A stretch of DNA of 12,651 nt from an uncultured Campylobacter sp. Its GTDB lineage: Bacteria > Campylobacterota > Campylobacteria > Campylobacterales > Campylobacteraceae. A model generated the notes under the pieces. It saw only the letters and a list, made by a program, of their open reading frames with translations, did no database searches and was not told the DNA's origin. Location: positions 1-12,651 of the forward strand of contig NZ_CALIMW010000231.1 in NCBI RefSeq assembly GCF_938045405.1, written 5' to 3'. Made by a program: the position numbers and the translations under genes. This document shows, one piece after another, positions 7,085 to 12,651 of this stretch. Every line of letters begins with the position of its first letter. The stretch's first letter is position 1.

Positions 7085-7234
7085 ATGGTGCGGATCGTAA
7101 AGAAGAGTAAAAACACGCTTCCGATCTGCCTACGATACGGCTACGTAATAAAATATGGACTAGCCAAAAGATTTAAAATTTTAGGAGGAATACCATGGAA
7201 ATCAAAAGTTTCAGCGATATCGACATCGCGCTAA
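7085..7234 (+). CDS. Possible small basic protein
   Basis: This 49-residue frame begins at an ATG with GAGGAG about 5 bases upstream, immediately after the DUF4406 stop. The predicted peptide is strongly basic (Lys/Arg) with an aromatic centre (CLRYGYVIKYG) and no known motif. It overlaps the start of gam by 40 bases, which is long for this operon, and the overlapping tail looks unselected. The good ribosome site and the otherwise unexplained 117-base gap between DUF4406 and gam argue for translation. The overlap and lack of homology argue against it. Confidence 0.4.
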   Translation: MVRIVKKSKNTLPICLRYGYVIKYGLAKRFKILGGIPWKSKVSAISTSR

Positions 7235-7680
7235 AAAGGGTATGCGAGCTAAGCGTAGGCATAGAGAAAATCAACGGCGAAGTAACGCTTGAGTGCAACC
7301 GCATCAAAGAAAGCAGAAAGGCCGAAGTTGAGCGGCTAGAGAGTGAGAAAAACTATATCGAGCAGCAAATTACGTTTTTTTGTGAAGAGAATAAGCACGA
7401 ATTCGCCGAAAAACGCTCGAAAGAATTTACCTTCGGCGAGATCGGCTACCGTCTCACTAAGAGCGTAAGCCTTCCTCGCATCAAAGTAAAGGTAGAAAGC
7501 CTGCTAAAAGCGATCAAAAGCTACGGATTGGCCAAAGAATGCATTATATACGAGGAAAAACCTAATAAAGATGCGCTAGCCGAGCTAAAAGATGAAGATC
7601 TCGTAAAGCTGGGGCTAACAAGAACCGTAAAAGATAGTTTTCGCATAGTGCCGAAAATTGAGAGTTTGCAAAACGATTAA
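7195..7680 (+). CDS. gam: Mu-like Gam, host-nuclease inhibitor / DNA-end binding protein
   Basis: This 161-residue protein is a Mu Gam homologue. Gam binds double-stranded DNA ends as a dimer and shields phage DNA from host exonucleases such as RecBCD/AddAB. The family signs are a short N-terminal segment, a long charged helix at about 20-75 that would form the coiled-coil arm, and then the compact half containing RSKEFTFGEIGYRLTKSVSL (residues 74-93), and a C-terminal strand region ending in a Lys-rich tail. Length is close to that of Mu Gam. A strong TTAGGAGGAA lies 5-6 bases before the ATG. It marks this operon as a Mu-type early region. Its stop codon lies inside the first of two downstream hairpins. 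Confidence 0.88.
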   Translation: MEIKSFSDIDIALKRVCELSVGIEKINGEVTLECNRIKESRKAEVERLESEKNYIEQQITFFCEENKHEFAEKRSKEFTFGEIGYRLTKSVSLPRIKVKVESLLKAIKSYGLAKECIIYEEKPNKDALAELKDEDLVKLGLTRTVKDSFRIVPKIESLQND

Positions 7681-7733
7681 AGGGCTTTAAGCCCTTTAAA
7701 ATACGTTTAATTCGGCATTAAGCGTATTTTAAA
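7677..7733 (+). terminator. Two overlapping hairpins between gam and gemA (possible attenuator)
   Basis: The first hairpin has a 10-bp perfect stem, 7677-7686 (TTAAAGGGCT) with 7690-7699, and a 3-base loop; it includes the gam stop codon. The second pairs 7695-7710 with 7718-7733 (about 15 pairs plus one G-T, 7-base loop). The two share 7695-7699, so they compete. Neither is followed by a clean T-run, although the second arm contains TTTT. The layout suits a partial terminator or an RNA switch that sets the level of downstream genes. Confidence 0.5.
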
Positions 7734-7757
7734 AGGTTTAAATTTTAAGGACAAGCG

Positions 7758-8156
7758 ATGACCAAATCCCAAGAGATTTACCGCAAAAAACTTCTAGCAA
7801 TGATCCATCTGCACCCGTTTCATAAGCACGCTGTGCAAGAAGGGGCGTGGGATGTATTTTTGCAAAGCTGGGGTGTGGGCAGCTGCGCCGAGCTAAACGT
7901 AAAAGAGCTCGCAAATGTGCTAGCGGTAATGGACGGCAAGGCCGCTCCTTGCAGATTTGAGGACGCAGCGATCGCCCCACAAGTGTTTGCTATAAGAAAC
8001 ATATGGCAAAGAGTAGCGGTAAACGTAAGCGAAACTGCACTGCTAGCCTTTGTAGGGCGCATCATTAAGCAGCCTTGCACCGATGTGTCAAAGCTAAGTA
8101 AAAAGCAAGCATCCTGGGTTATTGCCGCTCTTAGGAAAATGAGGGAGGCTAGATAG
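7758..8156 (+). CDS. gemA: GemA/Gp16-family Mu regulatory protein
   Basis: This 132-residue protein matches the Gp16/GemA family (DUF1018) found in Mu-like phages. In Mu this gene sits at the end of the early region and has been linked to altered host gene expression and DNA supercoiling. Recognisable elements are the N-terminal helix with KLLAMIHL (residues 11-18), a small hydrophobic region around WDVFLQSWGVGSCAEL (31-46), and the C-terminal LSKKQASWVIAALRKMREAR, the family's usual ending. Length is a little shorter than many relatives. The ATG follows AAGGAC about 6 bases upstream. Its TAG stop shares one base with the GTG start of the next gene, so they are translationally coupled. Confidence 0.85.
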   Translation: MTKSQEIYRKKLLAMIHLHPFHKHAVQEGAWDVFLQSWGVGSCAELNVKELANVLAVMDGKAAPCRFEDAAIAPQVFAIRNIWQRVAVNVSETALLAFVGRIIKQPCTDVSKLSKKQASWVIAALRKMREAR

Positions 8157-8341
8157 TGTTTTGCCCGAAGTGCGCACACGAAAAAACCGCCGTGCTAAAA
8201 ACCATAAAGGGGCTAAAAAATATCCGTATGCGCCGCTGCGAAAAATGCGGCTATACCTGGATTACTGAAGAAAAACCGCTTAAAGATAAAGATCTGGCGG
8301 GTTACGTAGAGTATATTGACGAGATAGATAAAAAGGCATAA
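8156..8341 (+). CDS. NrdR-like zinc-ribbon protein
   Basis: This 61-residue protein is a single zinc ribbon. Two pairs of cysteines, C3/C6 (CPKC) and C28/C31 (CEKCG), surround a basic loop ending in RMRRCEKCGYTWITEE, which closely follows the N-terminal ribbon of NrdR, the repressor of ribonucleotide reductase genes. NrdR also has an ATP-cone domain of about 100 residues, and here that is missing and replaced by a short acidic/lysine tail. It could bind DNA as a small regulator or adaptor, as phage Ogr/Delta zinc proteins do, and it sits where Mu has its middle-gene activator. The start is GTG overlapping the gemA stop by one base (TAGTG). A function in ribonucleotide reductase control is only a suggestion. 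Confidence 0.7.
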   Translation: MFCPKCAHEKTAVLKTIKGLKNIRMRRCEKCGYTWITEEKPLKDKDLAGYVEYIDEIDKKA

Positions 8342-8386
8342 AAGGTTTAAAATCCGCCTAAATTTGGTGAATTTAAAAGGTAAAAA

Positions 8387-9616
8387 ATGAGAAATTTAGC
8401 TAGATCCTTAATAAGATTTAAAATTTTAAAAGCAAAGGGCGAGGTAGAAGCCTTGTTGCAAAACTACTCACAGACGCAAAGACAGAGGCTGGAGCAGATC
8501 TTAGATGAAATCGTAGCTCTTAGCACGCAAGAAACGGACGCGCCTACGTTAAAAAAGCTACTCTTAGATAAAGCTGCAAGTGCAAATATCGAGGTTAGCC
8601 CACAAGATTTAGAAAGCATATATATCATCCTTGCGCAAAAGGTGAGCAAAAAGCTTGCCGTAGCGGCTGCGGGGCACATTAAAGAAGCCGTTAAATTTAG
8701 CTTTGACACCGTCGATGCCGAAGCGATCGAGGCTATGCGCAAGGGATTTTATTGGATGGGCAAAGAATACAACGAAAGGCTGCAGAATAGGCTAAAAGAT
8801 ATTATCGAGCGGGTTTTTAAAGCAGAGATTGCAAACGAGGAGGTAGGCTCCGCACTGAAAGAGGAGTTCGGCTCCATTATAAACGCAGATGAGAGCTATT
8901 TTAAAGGAGTAGCCGATCATATCGCACTTCAGGCACAAAACGTAGCTGCCGTGACGCAAGGAAGCAAATACGGCGTGCAATTTTACAAGGTACTTGCGAT
9001 CTTGGACGATCGTACTACAAAAATTTGCCGCAGCATGCACGGGCGCATAATACCTGCCGAGCATCTAAACGCGCAGGCGGATAAAATTTTAAACGCCCAT
9101 AGCTTGGCCGATAAAAAAGCCGCCGCCGCGTGGCGAGATCAGGCCTTTTTAGGCAAGAGCCTACCTAAAAACTTCGGTCTGCCTCCATATCATTTTCGTT
9201 GCCGTACCGAGGCGGTGCCCGTGTGGATCGATGAAGAGGAGGAAGGCGGAGTGATGATGCGAAACACGCAGCCGCTATGGGAGGACGAACTTATCCGCCA
9301 TATTGATAAAACCGGAGTTGAGCGTATCCTAGACTCTAAGGCGGCGAACGGCGGGCACGGGTTAAAAGAGAGATTAAAACAAAACGACAAGTTAAAAAGC
9401 GATATAATAAAAGCGCTCAATTCGATAACCGCCATAGCCCCTCAAAAGGGCGAGGAAAAATTCAGCAACGCTATAAGCAGCAACGGCTATTTTATGGTAT
9501 TTGACGGCGATAGAATAGTGACGGCTTTTAAACCCGCTAAAGGCGCACTCGCGTATTTTAAGGAAAAAAGCCTAACATCGAAGCAAGAGATCGTTAAAAG
9601 GTGGTGGCAAAAATGA
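8387..9616 (+). CDS. Mu gpF-like head morphogenesis protein with C-terminal BECR-nuclease-like domain
   Basis: This 409-residue protein has two parts. Residues about 120-282 are the Mu gpF/SPP1 gp7-type minor head protein domain, shown by LDDRTTKICRSMHGRIIPAE (206-225) and by LPPYHFRCRTEAVPVW (265-280) with its conserved His/Cys/Arg. Residues 1-115 are helical. After an acidic linker (EEEE at 283-286) comes an extra domain of about 115 residues, 295-409. Its histidines (H305, H324 in GGHGLKERL) and its late pattern YFMVFDGDRIVTAF resemble phage-type barnase/EndoU/colicin/RelE-fold (BECR) nucleases, which are known to be fused to gpF in phages. The nuclease assignment is pattern-based and uncertain; the gpF assignment is firm. 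Its TGA overlaps the next ATG (ATGA). Confidence 0.85.
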   Translation: MRNLARSLIRFKILKAKGEVEALLQNYSQTQRQRLEQILDEIVALSTQETDAPTLKKLLLDKAASANIEVSPQDLESIYIILAQKVSKKLAVAAAGHIKEAVKFSFDTVDAEAIEAMRKGFYWMGKEYNERLQNRLKDIIERVFKAEIANEEVGSALKEEFGSIINADESYFKGVADHIALQAQNVAAVTQGSKYGVQFYKVLAILDDRTTKICRSMHGRIIPAEHLNAQADKILNAHSLADKKAAAAWRDQAFLGKSLPKNFGLPPYHFRCRTEAVPVWIDEEEEGGVMMRNTQPLWEDELIRHIDKTGVERILDSKAANGGHGLKERLKQNDKLKSDIIKALNSITAIAPQKGEEKFSNAISSNGYFMVFDGDRIVTAFKPAKGALAYFKEKSLTSKQEIVKRWWQK

Positions 9617-9933
9617 GAGATTTTATTCTTTACATCGATGAGCCCGAATGGGGCATATACGAAAAGGGCTATAAGCTCTGGGCGGGAGAGGATTACGATA
9701 AAAAGCTTGCGGATAGATATCCCTTTGCCGCGCTTTGCGTTAAAGAGGGCCTGATTATGGGCTTTTTCGATATATCTTCTATCTCGGACGAAGTGGTAAA
9801 AACGGCGCAAAATGATGAGATGATGAGGGAAGTGTGCAACTTCAGGGTACTCATTCATAATAAATTTAAAGAGAGTTTTAAAGGCTCGCTCGTGGATGCG
9901 CTTCAATACGTCAAGGAGCACAGGGATGAATAA
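9613..9933 (+). CDS. Unknown small protein, candidate immunity protein
   Basis: This 106-residue acidic, soluble protein has no motif I recognise. It has mixed strands and helices, with a WGIYEKGYKLWAGEDY-type aromatic start (about 11-26) and a helical C-terminus. The frame opens at a GTG (9601), but the ATG at 9613 is preferred because it forms an ATGA overlap with the gpF stop and is preceded by AAAAGGTGG. It lies directly after the gpF gene, whose extra C-terminal domain resembles a nuclease. Standard phage gene order would place a connector or protease here, so an immunity protein against that nuclease is a fair guess. It could equally be an unrelated insertion. Confidence 0.6.
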   Translation: MRDFILYIDEPEWGIYEKGYKLWAGEDYDKKLADRYPFAALCVKEGLIMGFFDISSISDEVVKTAQNDEMMREVCNFRVLIHNKFKESFKGSLVDALQYVKEHRDE

Positions 9934-10366
9934 TATAGACAAATTTGACATTTTAACGGGTAAAATTTTAGCTAAGCTTTATGAAACTTTTCCGGTAAAA
10001 ACCTCTTTGCTTCCCGAGGATTTTGGGGTAAAAGACGCTATGCGGGAGTTTTTAAACGGAGGCAAAAGTGAAGCAGTTGATATGGCGGAGTTGGAATTTT
10101 TTGCCGCCAGCGTATCGTGGCTTTTAGAAAATGAAATAATCGTCGCCAAAAAAGGCGGATTAGGGATATATTACGAATGCGGCTTAAGTTTTAAGGGGCT
10201 AAGGCTTTTAAAAGCTGTGCCTCCTAGCATAGATAGCGATAGAAAAAGTATAGGCGAGAGCCTAAGCGAATTTGCTAAGGCGGGTTTTGAGGACGGATTA
10301 AAAAAGGCTATGAGTGCGCTTATCGTTTATGCTGGGGCATGGGTGAAAAACAAGATAGGCGGATGA
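9926..10366 (+). CDS. Unknown protein, possible winged-helix fold
   Basis: This 146-residue protein starts at ATG 9926, chosen over an upstream in-frame ATG (9896) because AAGGAG lies about 7 bases before it and the overlap with the preceding gene is only 8 bases. The first 90 residues look like a winged helix: helices at about 7-25 and 48-68, then IVAKKGGLGIYYECGLSFKG (about 72-91), whose strand-turn-strand could be the wing. The C-terminal third is helical with Gly/Ala and may pack on a membrane or another subunit. It is not a Mu structural protein that I recognise. It may be a second immunity or regulatory protein in the gpF cassette. The stop is followed directly by the ATG of the next gene. 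Confidence 0.55.
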   Translation: MNNIDKFDILTGKILAKLYETFPVKTSLLPEDFGVKDAMREFLNGGKSEAVDMAELEFFAASVSWLLENEIIVAKKGGLGIYYECGLSFKGLRLLKAVPPSIDSDRKSIGESLSEFAKAGFEDGLKKAMSALIVYAGAWVKNKIGG

Positions 10367-10795
10367 ATGAAAAATTTAAATAAAATTTTAGAAAAATTTC
10401 TCTATCGCGTGGGTGCAGAGACCGTAAACGTAGCTAAAGAGCATACCGCGCCTATTAAAACGGGCAGGCTAAAGCGAGATATCATGGTCGTAAGAGTGGA
10501 TGCAAGAAGCGTAACGATAGGCAATACTGCAGGGGTGAAATATGCTAAGTTCGTACACGGCGGCACGGGGCTTTACGGCGCTAAAAAACGCAAGATAACG
10601 CCTAAAAAAGCTCGCGCGCTAAAGACGCCGTATGGATACAGAAAATCGATCAAAGGACAAAAGCCAAATCCCTATCTTTTAAAGGCCTGGGAGGGCTATA
10701 AAATAAGAGGATTGCGGAGGGCTACCGCAGCGCTTGCAGGAGATATAGGAGATAACCTTGTTAACGATATAAAGACTGATTTAGTGAAACATTAA
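10367..10795 (+). CDS. HK97 gp10-like / Mu gpG-like head-tail connector protein
   Basis: This 142-residue protein matches the HK97 gp10-like group of head-tail joining or tail-completion proteins. The key signs are APIKTGRLKRDI at residues 28-39 (the Ala-Pro-x-x-T-G-x-L-x-x-S/D-I pattern), VKYAKFVHGGTG at 57-68, where the family has Y-A-x-x-v-e-x-G-T, and GQKPNPYLLKAW at 97-108 near the usual P-F/Y-L motif. Length is typical. Lysine-rich stretches between these motifs are common in the group. The ATG follows the previous stop with no gap (TGA then ATG), so it is coupled to the gpF cassette. Its presence supports a morphogenesis role for the gpF block. Confidence 0.8.
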   Translation: MKNLNKILEKFLYRVGAETVNVAKEHTAPIKTGRLKRDIMVVRVDARSVTIGNTAGVKYAKFVHGGTGLYGAKKRKITPKKARALKTPYGYRKSIKGQKPNPYLLKAWEGYKIRGLRRATAALAGDIGDNLVNDIKTDLVKH

Positions 10796-10819
10796 AATAA
10801 ATCAGAATATACATAGTCT

Positions 10820-10870
10820 TTAATTTTTCTATAAGCATTATTTGTATATATTATAAGCCCTCAAAAGGAG
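10820..10870 (+). promoter_or_regulatory. Probable promoter before the AT-rich cargo genes
   Basis: The 87-bp gap after the connector gene is strongly AT-rich, with T-runs spaced along it. A TATATTAT-type -10 region lies around 10847-10854 and an AAGGAG is at 10865-10870. Campylobacter sigma-70 promoters use such T-rich upstream regions in place of a -35 box. The distance from AAGGAG to the ATG at 10883 is 12 bases, longer than usual, so translation may be weak. Confidence 0.4.
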
Positions 10871-10882
10871 AACAGCATAAAT

Positions 10883-11428
10883 ATGGATTTAGCCACCGAG
10901 AAAGAGTTGGTTGAACTGCGCGATGAATGGTCTGTTATTTGTGAAAACAAGGGCGACGAAGGAGCTGTTTTTGCGCAAGATGTCAACAACAAAGTTGAGA
11001 GGTTAATAAGGGATATAAAGCAAAAGGAATTTTTAGCTTATACCCTAAAAAATGATAACGGTGAGTTTATTGCGCTGCTTGATGTTATACATGCCCTGCC
11101 CAATACTGATATTGGATGGCTTAAAATATTTGATATGACAATTACGCCCAAGTGTACTTTGAGCGGCGGCAATGAAACGGAAATAAAAAGAGTTTTGCGA
11201 AACGTATTTGTGGAGGCTCTAAAATTATTATTAGACAAAAATAGCGATGTCAATGAAATAAAAATTTATGCTAGAAACGATATAACTAAAGAGTTGTTCA
11301 GTGATATAGCTTCAGATGTTAATTTGAAAGAAACTTTATCGAAAATCAACGTAGTTATATTGTTCCAAGCCAAATGGCTTGTTTTGCGAAAAAAGAGTAA
11401 TCCGGGCGAAAGGAGAAGAGATGACTAA
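10883..11428 (+). CDS. Possible GNAT-fold acetyltransferase-like protein
   Basis: This 181-residue protein has no clear family match. The order of predicted strands and helices resembles a GNAT fold. Strands FLAYTLKNDN and FIALLDVIHAL (about 52-72) are followed by WLKIFDMTITP (81-91). A long amphipathic helix (about 102-120) leads to the strand EIKIYARN, a short helix (KELFSDI), and a final pair ending VVILFQAKWLVLRK. A typical acetyl-CoA pyrophosphate loop (Q/R-x-x-G-x-G/A) is not visible, so activity is doubtful. It is far more AT-rich than the phage genes before it and looks like cargo. Its stop overlaps the start of the next small gene by 8 bases. If the GNAT reading is wrong, it remains an unknown protein. 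Confidence 0.55.
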   Translation: MDLATEKELVELRDEWSVICENKGDEGAVFAQDVNNKVERLIRDIKQKEFLAYTLKNDNGEFIALLDVIHALPNTDIGWLKIFDMTITPKCTLSGGNETEIKRVLRNVFVEALKLLLDKNSDVNEIKIYARNDITKELFSDIASDVNLKETLSKINVVILFQAKWLVLRKKSNPGERRRDD

Positions 11429-11594
11429 AGAACAAGAACAAAAGGTTATCGTAGCTTTTGATAAAGCTATAGAAAAAGCGCTGGCTAAACATTTGCAAAA
11501 GTGGTCTATTAAGACGCTTGATTTTGTAAATGCTAATCCCGATACTACGGATTTTTATATTGTATTGGAGAAAGCCAAAAATATAGTGGCCTAA
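11421..11594 (+). CDS. Small unknown protein (57 aa)
   Basis: This 57-residue, mostly helical, Lys- and Ala-rich protein starts at ATG 11421 with AAAGGAGAAG about 5 bases before it. An upstream in-frame ATG (11379) exists but lacks a ribosome site and overlaps the previous gene more. The start lies within the last codons of the GNAT-like gene, so the two are coupled. No known motif is present. A small partner or antitoxin-like role is conceivable, but nothing visible shows it. A hairpin follows the stop. Confidence 0.6.
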   Translation: MTKEQEQKVIVAFDKAIEKALAKHLQKWSIKTLDFVNANPDTTDFYIVLEKAKNIVA

Positions 11595-11604
11595 AACAGC
11601 TTTA

Positions 11605-11640
11605 TTTTGGCGGGATCGCTCGGTTCCGCCAAATTGTTGC
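11605..11640 (+). terminator. Stem-loop terminator after the cargo operon
   Basis: TTTGGCGG at 11606-11613 pairs with CCGCCAAA at 11626-11633, with a few weaker pairs inside the 12-base loop. The short T-rich stretch after it (TTGTTG) is weak, so efficiency is uncertain. It lies 11 bases beyond the stop of the 57-aa gene. Confidence 0.55.
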
Positions 11641-11765
11641 TTTATAGTGTAAGAATTTCTTTTGCTTTAAAGTCTTAAATTCGAAGAGCTACCGCAACGC
11701 CGCAAAAAATATACAAGAAGAAGTATAGAATATAATGGTAAACCTTAAAGCCTTAAAAGTATAAG

Positions 11766-12248
11766 TTATTCTGCGAGATTTCCAATAAAAAGACTTTGTT
11801 TGGTATATTCGCCTTTAAAATTTTGATGGTTGTCTATAAGGGTATGTATTTCGTTTAGATCTATCCATTTTGGCGATGGAGCAGGCAGTATTTTTAAATC
11901 CTCAAACTCTTTGCCGGCTTGTTTGAATATGGCTCTACGATGCGTTATAGCTTTGCCGTTTATCGCGTAAATATCGAAATCTCCGAATTTATTTGTTTTG
12001 GTATCATCTACAACATAGACTCCGCCCTGAGTATGATCTCCGAGCGTTGCGAAGCATTTGATAAACAAATATCCTTTATATTGCGTGTGGGCGCACATTA
12101 CGGGGGTATATCTTTTATAATAAAAAATATACATATTAGTAAGAAGATCTTCGTATTTTCCTATATCTGCTTTGACATTTTCATCCCTACTTTCGCATCC
12201 GCTGAATACAAACATAACTATAAATAAAAAGACAAAAAATTTTCTCAT
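11766..12248 (-). CDS. Small lipoprotein, candidate prophage cargo (moron)
   Basis: This 160-residue protein starts with MRKFF and a hydrophobic signal segment (residues 4-15) ending in FSGC, a lipobox with Cys18 as the lipidated residue. The +2 residue is Glu, not Asp, so outer-membrane sorting is more likely than inner-membrane retention, though that rule is from enteric bacteria. The mature part has no family I recognise, is Lys- and aromatic-rich and contains two further Cys in its middle (VMCAHTQYKGYLFIKCF, about 50-66) that might form a disulfide. GGAG lies 6 bases before the ATG. It is AT-rich and faces against the phage operon, on the same strand as the terminase gene but with its own promoter. 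This is typical of lysogenic-conversion genes. Confidence 0.75.
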   Translation of the reverse strand: MRKFFVFLFIVMFVFSGCESRDENVKADIGKYEDLLTNMYIFYYKRYTPVMCAHTQYKGYLFIKCFATLGDHTQGGVYVVDDTKTNKFGDFDIYAINGKAITHRRAIFKQAGKEFEDLKILPAPSPKWIDLNEIHTLIDNHQNFKGEYTKQSLFIGNLAE

Positions 12249-12294
12249 GGTATCTCCAATTATAGGGCAATAAAAATATAATTATACCGAAATT
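12249..12294 (-). promoter_or_regulatory. Promoter of the lipoprotein gene
   Basis: On the minus strand a TATAAT is present at 12286-12281, about 33 bases before the ATG of the lipoprotein gene, in strongly AT-rich DNA. A second CTATAAT lies closer to the ribosome site. This suggests expression independent of the upstream terminase operon. Confidence 0.5.
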
Positions 12295-12651
12295 TCAAAT
12301 TATATACGCTTTATTCCTCCTCTCGCGTACCTTTTCAAAGTAGCTAAGCGCTAAAGCCAACGCCCAAAACCTATCGGCATGGCCGTGCTCGTTTCGATCG
12401 CTATCGTATAAAAAGCTCTTTTGCCCCGCTTTACGCTTTATAGCGTGTAGGTCTGCGATAAGCAAGGGATCGTTCGGGATAGATATACTTTTATCCTCAA
12501 AGTGCTTCTTTAAATTCAGAGCTAAAGCCTCCTTGACGCTAGCGGTAAAATATACTCCGCTCACGCGAGAGGTAAAGCGCGATTTAAGCCGCTCTGCTAC
12601 CGGCATACCGATGCCGGTTTTATCGATCTTAAGGCAAGCCAGTAAATTTAG
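12295..12651 (-). CDS. Mu-like terminase large subunit, C-terminal part
   Basis: The last 118 residues of a phage terminase large subunit, cut by the window edge. The frame stays open beyond the in-frame ATG at 12604-12606, and the added codons read LNLLACLKIDKTGIGMPVAE, which matches the nuclease-domain motif D-x-T-G-x-G-x-P-V found in such terminases. So the ATG is internal and the gene extends to the right. Further signs are LNLKKHFEDKSISIPND-type sequence after the FTA-S-x-K motif, a final nuclease-domain Asp in EHGHADRFWALALAL and a short basic tail. The protein cuts and packages DNA into the head, and Mu gp28 is the reference. It faces against the gpF block, unlike Mu, where both lie on one strand. 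Confidence 0.85.
   Translation of the reverse strand, partial: LNLLACLKIDKTGIGMPVAERLKSRFTSRVSGVYFTASVKEALALNLKKHFEDKSISIPNDPLLIADLHAIKRKAGQKSFLYDSDRNEHGHADRFWALALALSYFEKVRERRNKAYII

Noticed and set aside
6583..7116. 177-residue minus-strand open frame
   Set aside because: It lies opposite the DUF4406 gene, which has a clear family match and ribosome site. The minus-strand product has no motif and no ribosome site.
9487..9951. 154-residue minus-strand open frame across the gpF end
   Set aside because: It is antisense to gpF and its coupled neighbour, both well supported, and shows no family features.
11640..11760. Possible decayed gene end reading SYRNAAKNIQEEV before a TAG near 11747
   Set aside because: The open stretch is only about 25 codons with no start codon, too little to call a pseudogene.

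Overview
The window looks like a Campylobacterales chromosome. It has frequent AAATTTTA/TAAAATTTT-type words, Campylobacter-style AGGAG ribosome sites and several TTG or GTG starts. Most genes are fairly GC-rich for the group, which suggests a higher-GC oral Campylobacter such as the C. gracilis/C. rectus/C. showae cluster. That species-level idea is inference only.

Left part (1-5078), probably host chromosome. The 3' end of an unidentified gene is followed by an AT-rich gene for a coiled-coil protein with a C-terminal membrane anchor. Converging on it is a very large minus-strand gene that fuses an LplT-like lysophospholipid transporter, a PlsC-like acyltransferase and an acyl-ACP/acyl-CoA ligase. 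E. coli encodes these functions as separate lplT and aas genes. A small YcxB-like membrane protein gene diverges from it.

Middle (5079-5836). About 760 bp has no convincing gene. It holds three related copies of a GC-rich, hairpin-forming repeat, two direct and one inverted, and ends in an inverted repeat just upstream of the next operon.

Right part (5837-12651), a Mu-like prophage or prophage remnant. The plus-strand genes are tightly packed. In order they are a 54-aa stand-alone copy of the glycyl-radical tail of anaerobic ribonucleotide reductase, a sigma-70 region-4-like protein, an unknown protein, a DUF4406/deoxyribosyltransferase-like protein, a possible small basic ORF, Mu Gam, GemA/Gp16 and an NrdR-like zinc ribbon. 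Next come a Mu gpF-type head protein with an extra C-terminal domain that resembles a phage BECR-fold nuclease toxin, two small overlapping unknown genes (one or both could be immunity proteins) and an HK97 gp10/Mu gpG-like connector protein. An AT-rich cargo patch follows: a possible GNAT-fold protein, a 57-aa ORF and a minus-strand lipoprotein. The window ends inside the minus-strand terminase large subunit gene.

No MuA, MuB or repressor gene is visible to the left of the early block, and the terminase points against the gpF block. The element is therefore either rearranged or incomplete, or belongs to a lineage with an unusual gene order. Two themes deserve follow-up: nucleotide-metabolism look-alikes (NrdD tail, NrdR-like ribbon, DUF4406) in one early operon, and a putative toxin/immunity module built into a capsid-morphogenesis gene.
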